Positions 22,188 to 31,384 of a DNA stretch of 64,000 nucleotides are shown here, piece after piece. The translations under genes and the position numbers were made by a program. Position 1 is the stretch's first letter. Each line of letters begins with the position of its first letter. This DNA comes from DATJBF01 sp035515475. Lineage in GTDB: Bacteria > Verrucomicrobiota > Verrucomicrobiia > Palsa-1439. The notes beneath the pieces were generated by a model. That model was not told where the DNA came from. It did no database searches and saw only the letters and a program-made list of their open reading frames with translations. The stretch covers positions 1-64,000 of the forward strand of contig DATJBF010000073.1 in NCBI GenBank assembly GCA_035515475.1, in the 5' to 3' direction.

Positions 22188-23507
22188 CTACGCAGTTGGC
22201 GTTGGGCTGTGCTTCAGTTGCTCCTCGCGCACCTGTTTCAATCCTTCCTGGATGAAACTCAGAATGACCACCCACACTACGAAACCCAGCACGATTTCTT
22301 TGAGATAGAGCGGCGGCTCGAAGTTGCAGTCCCAAACGGCGTGCAGGGCTGCGGCCAGGCCGAGCACGCGCAGGAACCGCAGGTCGCCAAGCATCTTCCA
22401 CTCGAATTTGCGGTCGCCTCGAACCTTCCAGAGTGCTGCGCCCACGATGGCGGCCCACAGAACGTGTCCCCCGAGGATGGATAACCAGGCGCGGGTCTTG
22501 ATGACCTGGGTCATGACCTCCGTCGAGGCTGAGTTCCACAAATAGTTGAAGGCGTAGCCGGACGATTCGAACGCGGCAAATCCAGTCCCAATGGCCGCGC
22601 CCAGAAGCAATCCATTGAGCGTCCAGCGATACCGGAGTTTGTTGATCACGAGGAGCAACGCGGCGGCTTTACCGACTTCCTCGAAGATCCCCACCGCCAC
22701 GGCGCCCAGCGAGTTCTCCAGTTTACCGAAGAATTGGTACAAGAACAGGGTCAGAATCAGCGACAGAATCCCGCCCACGAGGACGGCCTTGAGCACCTGG
22801 TACAGGGAGATGTTACGCAGCACGTTGACTTCAAAGAAGAGCATTAAAATCGAAAACGGAATGGCAAGAGATCCGACCATCATCAGGCCGGGCAACAGGT
22901 TGGTGTTGTTGAACTCGTTCCAGCCGAACAGAAACGCAAAGTAGACGGCGACGGACAACGCAAACGTGCGGAAGAACAGCCACGGCTTGGGCCAACTCGT
23001 GTTGACCTGCGCGAGCGGAGGCGTCGTCGTCGGCCCGCCGACGTTGAAGAACGCTTCCACCTCGTCGTCGGCATGTTTGCGGAACACTTCGGAGAACGTG
23101 GCGCGAAGATCGAATCCTTGAATCCGTTCGACGCCCGCTACGGAACTGATCTTCTGGCCGAGATTGTCGATGAAATCATTGAAGGCGCGCTCCGACGATC
23201 GCCCGGCCAGTTGCCAGGTGGAACGACCGAGGCGGATCTGCTGCTTCGGCTCCAGCACACCTTGCCGGGAGGGATGTCCGTCGACAAATACCTCGGCCGA
23301 GCCCGTCGCCTGATATCGCACCTTGCCATCATCCAACCGAAAGGTCGCGTGCCGTTGCGCGACGTCGGGATCATCGCTGAGCATATGGCACTTGGCGGAT
23401 CGGCCGAGGCTGACCTCGTCTTCGGTGATCGCCAGCCGTTTGCCGGAGTCGGGCCCGGCGATGCAGGTGAATATGACACCGGCGTTCGATTTTGTTTGCG
23501 CACTCAC
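22188..23507 (-). CDS. FHA domain-PrsW-like intramembrane protease fusion
   Basis: The 439-residue protein starts with a cytoplasmic FHA domain (about 10-100; VSLGRSAKCHML then VAQRHATFRL), which in this family reads phosphothreonine. A linker leads to eight or so hydrophobic segments (about 175-425) containing the three PrsW motifs: EEVGK (EExxK), FAAFE (FxxxE) and HAVWD (HxxxD). PrsW in Bacillus cleaves an anti-sigma factor; the target here is unknown. The FHA N-terminus suggests control by a Ser/Thr kinase. No kinase or anti-sigma gene is in the window. It is convergent with cysS. Confidence 0.82.
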   Translation of the reverse strand: MSAQTKSNAGVIFTCIAGPDSGKRLAITEDEVSLGRSAKCHMLSDDPDVAQRHATFRLDDGKVRYQATGSAEVFVDGHPSRQGVLEPKQQIRLGRSTWQLAGRSSERAFNDFIDNLGQKISSVAGVERIQGFDLRATFSEVFRKHADDEVEAFFNVGGPTTTPPLAQVNTSWPKPWLFFRTFALSVAVYFAFLFGWNEFNNTNLLPGLMMVGSLAIPFSILMLFFEVNVLRNISLYQVLKAVLVGGILSLILTLFLYQFFGKLENSLGAVAVGIFEEVGKAAALLLVINKLRYRWTLNGLLLGAAIGTGFAAFESSGYAFNYLWNSASTEVMTQVIKTRAWLSILGGHVLWAAIVGAALWKVRGDRKFEWKMLGDLRFLRVLGLAAALHAVWDCNFEPPLYLKEIVLGFVVWVVILSFIQEGLKQVREEQLKHSPTPTA

Positions 23508-23629
23508 TTCCAGCCTCCAGGTTCATGGTCGATTGACAGCGCCACCAACGAATTTCCCGGGCATGACAAAACCGCTCCAGAACATACGCACGGGTCCAGC
23601 CTGATGCAAATCGCGGCACGTCGTGCGGG

Positions 23630-23658
23630 TTGACAAGCCCGCGCCGTTGTGCTGAGTT
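23630..23658 (+). promoter_or_regulatory. Possible promoter of the downstream membrane-protein gene
   Basis: TTGACA at 23630-23635 is a perfect -35 box. The best -10 at 17 bases is TGAGTT (23653-23658), a poor match, so the call is weak. Confidence 0.25.
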
Positions 23659-23659
23659 A

Positions 23660-23745
23660 AGCGGCCATGGCTGGAGAGGTATCTTTGACGTCGCCGGGTG
23701 TGCGCGCGAAGCGAGCGTGATCCGCGGTCGAGAACATGAGCCCGG
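23660..23745 (+). pseudogene. Decayed copy of the prfB frameshift region
   Basis: GAGGTA-T-CTTTGACGTCGCC at 23676-23695 matches the real prfB frameshift site (25536-25555) at 19 of 20 bases. Read in the pre-shift frame it gives ...LERYL-stop, then DVA in the +1 frame, beside LGRYL-stop-DVA in prfB. Weaker similarity continues, with indels, through GCGCGCG to GAGAACAT. It is preceded by a stop only 10 codons upstream, so it cannot make a release factor. The ATG of the next gene falls in its last bases. Chance similarity is not excluded. Confidence 0.45.
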
Positions 23746-25379
23746 GAGGCAATTCTATACGGCGTTGGAGGTGGGCTTGGATTGCATTCATGGTTTTGGC
23801 GACGTCCGTTCCCTACCTGATCAATTACTTTTGCAGACCGCCCGGGTCTCATTATACCTGGATCATTCCACCCGGACCGGACGATTCACTGGCTTACCTG
23901 GCTTGGTCGCAGCAAGCCGCTCGTGGAAGCCTGTTGTTCAAGCTGAAATACACGGCACTGCCTCACGCCCCGTTTCTCTTTCACCCGTTTTTCTTGGTCT
24001 GCGGTTGGGTTGGTTCACTTCTGGGGTGTGAGGTCGGCGTCGTCCATTTCATTGCCAAAGCCATCGGAGTGGTGTTGTTCTTCGTGGTGTTCTTCCGGTA
24101 CATCGACTATTTGGGGCTGGACTCCCGGCAATCGATTTTCGCGACAATCCTTGTGGGAGTTTCCGCGGGATTCGGGTGGCTCGCCTTGAAGTACGGCCTT
24201 CGGCCGGATTCCCCGTACGGTTATCCAATCGACGTCAACACGCCCGAGTCAAATACGTACTGGTCACTCCTCTGGAACCCGTTGTTTCCGTTCACCCTCG
24301 CGCTTCTGGTGCTCTCAATTCACCTCATGGATCGCGGTACACGCGATGCGAAGAATCGCGATTTATGGCTGAGCGGACTGTGCGTCGGTGTCCTGACTCT
24401 CCTGCAGCCCTATCAGGCTCCATTACTTCTGGCCCTCGCGGTCGTGCTTTCGGCGTTGCGCCAGGAAAAAGGCGGGCTAGGTCTCCTGCTCCGCTTCGCG
24501 ATGGCCGCGTTTCCGTTTGTCTTGTATCCGCTTCTGGTGGGGAGGCTTGACCCCATCGTGGCCCTGCACAATTCGGTGGGAAAAATGAGGACTCCGGATT
24601 TGCTGTCCTGCGTGCTCGGTTTCGGCATTCCGCTGCTCTTGCCTCTGGCGGGCTTGGTAGTAGAAGGGTGGGAACTCGTCTCGCGGTATCGGCAGCTCGT
24701 CCTCTGGGTGTTCCTTTCGTTCTTGTTTTCCTGCTTGCCTTTCTGGTTCCAGCGGAAATTCATCTTTGGCGTTCACGTGCCTCTGTGCATTCTGAGTGGG
24801 ATTTCCGCCGATTGGCTTCTGGCCAGAATTCCGGGAGAGCGGATGCGCCGGTGCGTGTTGGCTGGTTCCGCGCTTCTTCTCCTGCTGCTGGTGACGTCCA
24901 CCCAGTTGTGCTTGCTCTGGGCGGGGTGGAAAACGGCGAAGGAAAATAAGGGTGGGTTCTACTACATCGACGCCGACACGTTCAATGCTCTGGATTTTCT
25001 GAAGCACAACAGCGACCCCGATGACATCGTTTTTGCTACGGAAGCGACGAGCAGCCTCATCCCCGCCTTCTCCGGCAACACCGTGGTTTGGGGGCACTGG
25101 GCCATGACGGTGGACTTCCGACGACGGATCCAGTGGGTCTCCGGTGTCCTCGGTGAGCGGTTGGGTTGGGATCGAGACAGGCGTCGTCGAGAGTTCTGGG
25201 ATGCGGGGATCAAGTTTATCTTTGTTAGCGGCGCGCTCAAACGACGATTTGCCATGGAGGATTTCTCGTGGCTCCTTCGGGGGACCGAGAAGGTATTCGA
25301 AAATGCCTCGGTAACCATTTACCGAAAGCGCGACGTGCCGACGCGACCGGCCCCGGATCTGCCGCATCGAACTCGTTGA
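23736..25379 (+). CDS. Multi-pass membrane protein, possible GT-C-like glycosyltransferase
   Basis: The 547-residue protein has around ten to twelve hydrophobic segments between residues 12 and 395, then a soluble C-terminal domain of about 130 residues. The first loop contains acidic residues (PGPDDSLAYL) in the place where GT-C mannosyl- and arabinosyltransferases keep their catalytic Asp. The architecture therefore suggests a polyprenyl-phosphate-sugar-dependent transferase, but no diagnostic sequence confirms it. The start has no good Shine-Dalgarno and lies in the decayed prfB-like copy. Confidence 0.5.
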   Translation: MSPGGNSIRRWRWAWIAFMVLATSVPYLINYFCRPPGSHYTWIIPPGPDDSLAYLAWSQQAARGSLLFKLKYTALPHAPFLFHPFFLVCGWVGSLLGCEVGVVHFIAKAIGVVLFFVVFFRYIDYLGLDSRQSIFATILVGVSAGFGWLALKYGLRPDSPYGYPIDVNTPESNTYWSLLWNPLFPFTLALLVLSIHLMDRGTRDAKNRDLWLSGLCVGVLTLLQPYQAPLLLALAVVLSALRQEKGGLGLLLRFAMAAFPFVLYPLLVGRLDPIVALHNSVGKMRTPDLLSCVLGFGIPLLLPLAGLVVEGWELVSRYRQLVLWVFLSFLFSCLPFWFQRKFIFGVHVPLCILSGISADWLLARIPGERMRRCVLAGSALLLLLLVTSTQLCLLWAGWKTAKENKGGFYYIDADTFNALDFLKHNSDPDDIVFATEATSSLIPAFSGNTVVWGHWAMTVDFRRRIQWVSGVLGERLGWDRDRRRREFWDAGIKFIFVSGALKRRFAMEDFSWLLRGTEKVFENASVTIYRKRDVPTRPAPDLPHRTR

Positions 25380-25476
25380 TTGAAGGGGTTCCCGCAGCGC
25401 TTGCGGAAACTCTCCGCGAAGGATTCGAGGCGTGCAGGTTGACAATCGTTCTTCATTATGGTGAGTTAGGGCCACC

Positions 25477-26590
25477 GTGATTGAGGAGTTGAAAGACAAG
25501 TTGCGCGGGCTCCACGAACGCCACGAGGCGTTGGGGAGGTACCTTTGACGTCGCCCGGCAGCGCGCGCGGCTGGTCGAGCTAGAGAACATCATGGCCGGT
25601 CCGACCTTCTGGGCCGATCAAACGAAGGCGCGCACGATCCTCGACGAGGCGACTGCCATCCGCCGCAAGCTCGATACCCTGGCGGAGATCGAGCGCAAGA
25701 TTTCCGACGCGCAGGTGTTGATTGAACTTGGCGAAGCGGAGCCCGAGATCGCGAAGGAGGTGCAGGGCGTGGAGCGTCAGGTGGACGCGTTTGAGTTGCA
25801 GAGCCTGCTGGGCGGGGAGCACGACAAGTCCAATGCGATCTTCAGCATCCACGCCGGCGCGGGGGGCACGGAGAGCTGCGATTGGGCCGACATGCTCCTG
25901 CGCATGTACCGCCGCTGGTGCGACGCGCGCGGTTTCAAGAACGAGTTGATGGATATTCAGCCGGGCGACGAAGCCGGCGTCAAGAGCGTCACGATGCTCG
26001 TCACGGGGGAATACGCGTACGGCTATCTGAAGGCCGAGCGCGGCGTGCACCGGTTGGTCAGGATTTCGCCGTTCGATGCCAACAAGCGCCGCCACACGTC
26101 GTTTGCGTCGGTCGACGTCCTCGCCGAAATCCAGGATGCCGAAGTCGAGATGAAGATGGAAGACGTACAGATCGATACGTTTCGATCCGGCGGCCGCGGT
26201 GGCCAGAACGTGAACAAGGTGGAGACGGCGGTGCGGATGACGCACCTTCCGACGGGCATCGTCGTGCAATGCCAGAGCGAGCGCAGCCAACATCAGAACC
26301 GTGAACTTGCGTTGAAAGTCCTGAAGGCCCGGCTCTATGAAAAGCAGCAGGACGAGAAACGCGCGGCGCTGGAGCGGTTTTACGGCGAGAAGGGCGCGAT
26401 CGCGTGGGGCAACCAGATTCGCAGCTACGTGTTCCAGCCGTATCAGATGGTGAAAGATCTGCGCACGGGCTTCCAGACCAGCGACGTACAGGGCGTCATG
26501 GACGGCAACCTCGACGGATTCATCAACGCTTGGCTCAAAGGCGGCCAGCCGAGGCAGCGGAAGAGCGGGGTGGAGGATACCGAAGCGTGA
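25477..26590 (+). CDS. prfB: Peptide chain release factor 2 (programmed +1 frameshift)
   Basis: RF2 ends translation at UAA and UGA. The coding sequence joins 25477-25545 and 25547-26590, giving about 370 residues. The first 23 codons start at GTG 25477 and end in CTT TGA C; a +1 slip on CTT continues as DVARQRARLVELENIMAGP. Internal GGGGAGG just before the slip acts as the stimulatory Shine-Dalgarno. The second part contains the peptidyl-hydrolysis motif GGQNVNKVETAV and the expected RF domains. I could not read a clear SPF-type anticodon tripeptide by eye. The stop overlaps the trpC start (GTGA). Confidence 0.95.
25533..25549 (+). promoter_or_regulatory. RF2 autoregulatory frameshift site
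   Basis: GGGGAGGTACCTTTGAC is the canonical arrangement: Shine-Dalgarno-like GGGGAGG, slippery CTT, in-frame TGA (25546-25548) followed by C. When RF2 is scarce, slow termination at this UGA lets the ribosome slip forward and make more RF2. Confidence 0.95.
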
Positions 26591-27357
26591 GCGTGCTCGA
26601 CGAGATCACTGCCGACAAGGAGTCGGAAGTTGCGCAACTGCGTCGATGGGCGGGATCACTCAAGCGCGCCACGGCGGAGCGCACGGACTTCCGGGACTTC
26701 GCCGGTGCGTTGCGGTGCGAGGACGGACCGGCGCTCATTGCCGAAATCAAGAAGGCATCGCCGTCGGCGGGAGTCATTGCGCCGGATTTCAACGCGGTTC
26801 GCATCGCGGGCGAATACGAGTCGGCGGGGGCGGTGGCGTTGTCGGTGCTCACGGACGAAAAGTTCTTTCAGGGCCGCCTCGAATACCTCGAGCAGATTCG
26901 GGGCGTTGTGAGACTGCCGCTCTTGCGGAAGGATTTCGTCATCGATGAGTTGCAGGTGTACGAATCGGCCGCGCGGGGCGCGGACGCGATCCTGCTGATC
27001 GCGGCGATTCTCGACGACGCACGGCTCAAGGGCTTCCGTGAATTGGCCGGGCAGATGCGCCTGGCCGCGTTGGTGGAAGTCCACGACGAACGCGAGTTGG
27101 GGCGCGCGGTGGAAGCGGGGGCGGCCCTCATCGGGATCAACAACCGCGATCTGCGGGATTTTTCGGTCACGTTGGAGACGACGGAACGGCTGGCGGCCAA
27201 GGTGCCGCGAGACAGAATCATCGTGGCCGAGAGCGGCATCAACACGCGCGCCGATGTCGAGCGCCTCGCGAAAGTGGGCGTAAATGCAATCCTCGTGGGC
27301 GAAGCGCTGATGCGGAGCGGCGATATCGGCAAGAAAGTGAGGGAACTGCTGGGATGA
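26587..27357 (+). CDS. trpC: Indole-3-glycerol phosphate synthase
   Basis: The 256-residue TIM-barrel enzyme closes the indole ring in tryptophan synthesis. Signatures: IAEIKKASPSAG (about 52-63, catalytic Lys), LLRKDFVIDELQVYES, LVEVHDERE, GINNRDL and ESGINTRADV. Start GTG 26587 overlaps the prfB stop in GTGA; GTG 26593 is an alternative. It is a single-function protein, with trpF as a separate gene downstream. Confidence 0.94.
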   Translation: MSVLDEITADKESEVAQLRRWAGSLKRATAERTDFRDFAGALRCEDGPALIAEIKKASPSAGVIAPDFNAVRIAGEYESAGAVALSVLTDEKFFQGRLEYLEQIRGVVRLPLLRKDFVIDELQVYESAARGADAILLIAAILDDARLKGFRELAGQMRLAALVEVHDERELGRAVEAGAALIGINNRDLRDFSVTLETTERLAAKVPRDRIIVAESGINTRADVERLAKVGVNAILVGEALMRSGDIGKKVRELLG

Positions 27358-27450
27358 CGAAGTGCTGTTTCTGGTCGTTGCCCCGGGCCGGGCGAATCGT
27401 CTCCGTTGGGGCGCGAGATGCGTGGCTTCGCTGAGGACGACCACCGGAAG

Positions 27451-28068
27451 ATGAACGTCAAGATCAAGATCTGCGGGATCACGAACCTCAGCGACGCCCA
27501 GTTGGCGGTGGAACTGGGGGCAGACGCGCTGGGATTCGTTTTCTATGCGAAGAGTCCGCGGTACATCAAGGTGCGCGACGCGGCGAACATCTGCAATGCC
27601 CTGCCGCCGTTCGTCGCCCGGGTCGGGGTGTTCGTGGACGAGTTGGAGTATGAGATCGAGAAGGCGCTGGGCGAATGCTTGTTGACGGCGTTGCAGTTTC
27701 ACGGCGACGAGCCGCCGGGCTTTTGTCAGAAATTTGCAGCCAAGGCGATCAAGGCCATTCGCGTGCGCGACGAGAACAGTTTGCGTACGGCGGCCGAGTA
27801 CGATGTTGACGCTTTGTTGCTGGATACCTACACTGACGAGTCGCGAGGCGGCACGGGCAAGACATTCGACTGGTCGTTGGCGGTGAAGGCGAAGGAAATC
27901 GGACCGCCGATTATCCTGTCGGGAGGGCTCTCCGCGGCAAACGTTCAAGGGGCGATTCGTGCGGTGCGTCCGTACGGGGTCGATGTCTCGAGCAGTGTCG
28001 AGCGCGAGCCGGGCAAGAAAGACCCGGAAAAGTTGCGAAGGTTCATCGAATTGTGCAAAAGCAGTTGA
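27451..28068 (+). CDS. trpF: Phosphoribosylanthranilate isomerase
   Basis: The 205-residue TIM barrel isomerises PRA to CdRP, the step before trpC. KIKICGITNLSDAQ at the N-terminus contains the catalytic Cys. LQFHGDEPP and LDTYTDESRGGTGKTFDW (catalytic Asp) follow, and ILSGGLSAANV plus GVDVSSSVE close the phosphate site. ATG 27451 gives the usual N-terminus. Its end overlaps trpB by 16 bases. Confidence 0.94.
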   Translation: MNVKIKICGITNLSDAQLAVELGADALGFVFYAKSPRYIKVRDAANICNALPPFVARVGVFVDELEYEIEKALGECLLTALQFHGDEPPGFCQKFAAKAIKAIRVRDENSLRTAAEYDVDALLLDTYTDESRGGTGKTFDWSLAVKAKEIGPPIILSGGLSAANVQGAIRAVRPYGVDVSSSVEREPGKKDPEKLRRFIELCKSS

Positions 28069-29258
28069 CATGCGTGCCGGACACGGACGGCCATTTCGGG
28101 CCGTACGGCGGCCGGTTTGTGCCCGAGACACTGGTGGAACCGCTGCGCGAACTCGCCATCGAGTACCAGAAGGCGCGCCGCGACAAACGGTTTCGGGAGG
28201 AACTGGGCGCCTACCTGCGCGAGTACGCCGGGCGGCCGACGCCCTTGTATTTCGCCGAGCGGATGACGCGCGAGCTCGGTGGCCCGAGAATCTACTTCAA
28301 GCGCGAGGACCTGCTGCACACCGGCGCGCACAAGATCAACAACACCCTCGGCCAGATTCTGCTCGCCAGGCGCATGGGCAAGCGGCGCATCATCGCCGAA
28401 ACGGGTGCCGGCCAGCACGGCGTGGCGACGGCCGCCGTGGCGGCGATGTTCGGAATGGAATGCGTCGTGTACATGGGCGAGGTGGACATGCAGCGGCAGG
28501 CGCTCAATGTCTACCGCATGCGCCTGCTCGGCGCCGAGGTGCGGCCCGTCACCGCCGGCCAGAAGACGCTCAAGGAGGCCATCAACGAAGCCATGCGGGA
28601 CTGGGTCACCAACGTGCGGACCACCCACTACGTTCTTGGAAGCGTCCTCGGCGCGCACCCGTATCCGATGATGGTGCGGGATTTTCAGAGCGTGATCGGG
28701 CGGGAAGCGCGACGGCAGATTCTGGAGAAGGAAGAGCGGCTGCCGGACCTGCTGGTGGCATGCGTCGGGGGCGGCAGCAATTCGCTGGGGCTGTTTTACG
28801 CGTTCTTGGGAGACGAACGTGTGCGGATGATTGGCGTCGAAGGGGGCGGCCGTGGAATCAAGCCCGGCCGTCACGCCGCGCGTTTTCAGAAGGGTGGCGC
28901 CCTGGGCGTGTTACAGGGCACGCGGACGTACGTGTTGCAGGACGACGACGGCCAGATCATGCTGACACATTCGGTGTCGGCAGGCCTCGACTACGCGGCC
29001 GTCGGTCCCGAGCACAGTTACTTGCGCGACTTGAAACGCATCGAATACACCTACGCGACGGACGACGAGGCGCTGGAAGCGTTTCAGTTCTGCTCGCGAG
29101 TCGAGGGCATCATTCCGGCGCTGGAATCGGCCCACGCCGTGGCGTACGTCATGAAGCATGGCCACCGGCTGGGCAAGAATGCGCTCGTCGTCATCAACCT
29201 GAGCGGCCGCGGCGACAAAGATGTGACGCAGGCGGCGGAGATCCTGGGATTGGAGTGA
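28053..29258 (+). CDS. trpB: Tryptophan synthase beta subunit
   Basis: The 401-residue PLP enzyme condenses indole and serine. It has the opening GPYGGRFVPETLVEPL, the PLP Lys in HTGAHKINN, and the phosphate-binding GGGSNSLGLF. It is of TrpB1 type in length. Start is GTG 28053, inside trpF. The gene usually followed by trpA is here followed by yicC; no trpA, trpD or trpE is in the window. Confidence 0.97.
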   Translation: MQKQLTCVPDTDGHFGPYGGRFVPETLVEPLRELAIEYQKARRDKRFREELGAYLREYAGRPTPLYFAERMTRELGGPRIYFKREDLLHTGAHKINNTLGQILLARRMGKRRIIAETGAGQHGVATAAVAAMFGMECVVYMGEVDMQRQALNVYRMRLLGAEVRPVTAGQKTLKEAINEAMRDWVTNVRTTHYVLGSVLGAHPYPMMVRDFQSVIGREARRQILEKEERLPDLLVACVGGGSNSLGLFYAFLGDERVRMIGVEGGGRGIKPGRHAARFQKGGALGVLQGTRTYVLQDDDGQIMLTHSVSAGLDYAAVGPEHSYLRDLKRIEYTYATDDEALEAFQFCSRVEGIIPALESAHAVAYVMKHGHRLGKNALVVINLSGRGDKDVTQAAEILGLE

Positions 29259-29262
29259 CACC

Positions 29263-30141
29263 ATGAGAAGCATGACCGGCTACGGGCGCGGCGAGTGTGC
29301 CAGGGGTGGATTCAAGTTCACCGTGGAACTCAACTCCATCAACCGCAAGCAGAGCGACATCGCGGTCAATCTGCCGAAGGAATTCGTCGAACTGGAACCG
29401 CGCATTCGCGACGAGATCAACGCCCATCTCTCGCGCGGCCGCATCAACGTCGTGGTGGCCTACCACCGCAGCGACGCGAAGGCTGGGGAATCGGTCGAAC
29501 TGGACGTCGCGCTGGCGCAGGCGTACTACCGCGCCATTCGGAAACTCCAGAAGCAGATCAAGGTGAACGGGTCGCTCACGCTGGATACGATCCTGCGGGC
29601 GCCCGGGGTGATGAAGCTCGCGGAGACCTCGGTCGACGCGGAGAGCGTCTGGCCGAGTGTGCGGGTGGCGTTGCAGAAGGCAGTTGCGGCCCTGGTGAAG
29701 ATGCGCGAAAAAGAGGGCAAATTCCTGGCAGCCGATCTCGCCCAGCGGCTTCGGCTCTTGGAATCGGGTTTGGAACAAGTCAGCCGCGTGGCGCCCGCGG
29801 TCATCGCGCGCTTCCGCGAACAGTTGCACGCACGGGTGAGGGAGGCCGGGTTGGACGTGCCCGTGGACGACGAACGGCTGGCGAAGGAAGTCGTGTTCTT
29901 CGCCGATCGCTGCGACATTTCCGAGGAAGTGACGCGTCTGGCGAGTCACCTCAAGCAGTTTCACGATTGCCTGAGCGCCAACGAACCGGTCGGACGCACG
30001 CTGGATTTTCTCGCACAGGAAATGGGCCGGGAGATCAACACCATCGGCTCCAAGGCCAACGCGGCCGAGATTTCACAACAGGTCGTCAAGATGAAGGCGG
30101 AGTTGGAGAAGATTCGCGAACAGGTGCAAAACATCGAATGA
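29263..30141 (+). CDS. yicC: YicC family endoribonuclease
   Basis: The 292-residue protein begins MRSMTGYGRGE, the family signature, and ends with the conserved LDFLAQEMGREINTIGSKAN and a helical C-terminus. E. coli YicC (RcnR-type name in some work: YicC) has been described as an endoribonuclease. The gene precedes gmk with an ATGA overlap, the usual neighbourhood. Confidence 0.92.
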   Translation: MRSMTGYGRGECARGGFKFTVELNSINRKQSDIAVNLPKEFVELEPRIRDEINAHLSRGRINVVVAYHRSDAKAGESVELDVALAQAYYRAIRKLQKQIKVNGSLTLDTILRAPGVMKLAETSVDAESVWPSVRVALQKAVAALVKMREKEGKFLAADLAQRLRLLESGLEQVSRVAPAVIARFREQLHARVREAGLDVPVDDERLAKEVVFFADRCDISEEVTRLASHLKQFHDCLSANEPVGRTLDFLAQEMGREINTIGSKANAAEISQQVVKMKAELEKIREQVQNIE

Positions 30142-30806
30142 ACGAACTTCAACCTCCGGCGGCGCGTCCCGGCCTCATCATTGTCGTCTCCGCCCCTTCG
30201 GGCGGCGGGAAAAGCAGTCTGTGCCAGCGCTTGCTGAACTGGTCGCCGAACACGGTGTACTCGGTGTCCTGCACGACGCGGGCGCCGCGAGGCGGCGAGC
30301 AGAATGGGCGCGATTATTTCTTCCTGACGCCGGACGAATTCGAGCGACGGATCGCCGCGGATGAATTCCTGGAGTACGCCCAATACAATGGCAACTATTA
30401 CGGCACACCGCGCCAGTTTGTGGAGGAACAGGTGGCGGCGGGCCGCGACGTCCTGCTCGATATCGAAGTGCAGGGGGCCGCGCAGGTGGTCCGGTGCGTG
30501 CGCGGTTCACAGGGCTTCGCATATCCCGACGCGCTGATAACGATCTTCCTGTTGCCGCCGTCACTCGAGTTGCTGGAAACGCGGTTGCGGCGGCGGGGCA
30601 CCGACAGCGAAGAGATGATCCGCAAACGGCTCTTGCTGGCCCAACAGGAAATGGCGCACTGGCGCGAGTATGATTATGTGATTCTGACGGGCCACTTGGA
30701 CGACGACTTCGAGCGAGGCAAGGCAATCGTGACGGCCGAGAAATGTCGCACGGCGCGGGTTCCGAAAGGCGGCCAACCATGGCAAAAAAACGAACTATCC
30801 TTTTAG
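30138..30806 (+). CDS. gmk: Guanylate kinase
   Basis: The 222-residue enzyme phosphorylates GMP to GDP. P-loop SAPSGGGKSS is at about 17-26. GMP-binding residues lie in SVSCTTRAPRGGEQNGRDYF and FLEYAQYNGNYYGT; LLDIEVQGAAQV is the conserved Walker B-like region. ATG overlaps the yicC stop (ATGA) and the gene runs 28 bases into coaC. No rpoZ lies between gmk and coaC. Confidence 0.95.
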   Translation: MNELQPPAARPGLIIVVSAPSGGGKSSLCQRLLNWSPNTVYSVSCTTRAPRGGEQNGRDYFFLTPDEFERRIAADEFLEYAQYNGNYYGTPRQFVEEQVAAGRDVLLDIEVQGAAQVVRCVRGSQGFAYPDALITIFLLPPSLELLETRLRRRGTDSEEMIRKRLLLAQQEMAHWREYDYVILTGHLDDDFERGKAIVTAEKCRTARVPKGGQPWQKNELSF

Positions 30807-31330
30807 GCGTTACCGGCTCGATCGCGGCCTACAAATCCGCCGACCTGGCGAGCCGGCTCAAGAAGCTGGGCCACGTCGTGTACTGCGTGATGACGAAAGA
30901 CGCGACGCATTTCATCACGCCGCTCACTCTGCAAACGCTCTCGCAGCATCCGGTCACGATCGACCTGTTTGAAGGAGGGGAAGGGGACTGGCGACCGAGT
31001 CATCTGCAATTGGCCGACAGCGCCGACCTGCTGGTCATATCGCCGGCCACGGCCAATGTCATCGCCAAACTCGCGCAGGGAATTGCCGACGACGCGCTCA
31101 GCACGATCGCGCTCGCCCTGCGGCCCAAAGCGAAGGTGCTCATTGCCCCCGCGATGAACGGGAAGATGTGGACTCATCCGGCCACGCAGGCGAACGTGAA
31201 GCTGCTTGCGTCGCGGGGAGTGGAATTCATCGGACCTGACAAGGGACTGCTCGCCTGCGGTTACGAGGGCATCGGGCGGCTGTGGGACGTGGACAAGATT
31301 GTGGAGAGAGTGCAGCAGTTGTTGGGGTAG
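30779..31330 (+). CDS. coaC: Phosphopantothenoylcysteine decarboxylase
   Basis: The 183-residue HFCD flavoprotein decarboxylates PPC in CoA synthesis. Signatures are LLGVTGSIAAYKSADLA, the active-site His in SHLQLADSADLLVISPATAN, PAMNGKMWTHPA, and the flexible-lid Cys in LACGYEGIGRL. In most bacteria it is fused to CoaB; here the decarboxylase stands alone, with the ligase in the next gene. ATG 30779 gives the normal start; it overlaps gmk by 28 bases. Confidence 0.93.
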   Translation: MAKKRTILLGVTGSIAAYKSADLASRLKKLGHVVYCVMTKDATHFITPLTLQTLSQHPVTIDLFEGGEGDWRPSHLQLADSADLLVISPATANVIAKLAQGIADDALSTIALALRPKAKVLIAPAMNGKMWTHPATQANVKLLASRGVEFIGPDKGLLACGYEGIGRLWDVDKIVERVQQLLG

Positions 31331-31384
31331 GAGCGGCCTCGTCGCCGCGACCGGTCGCAACCGGGAGTTGGCTCATACAAGATT

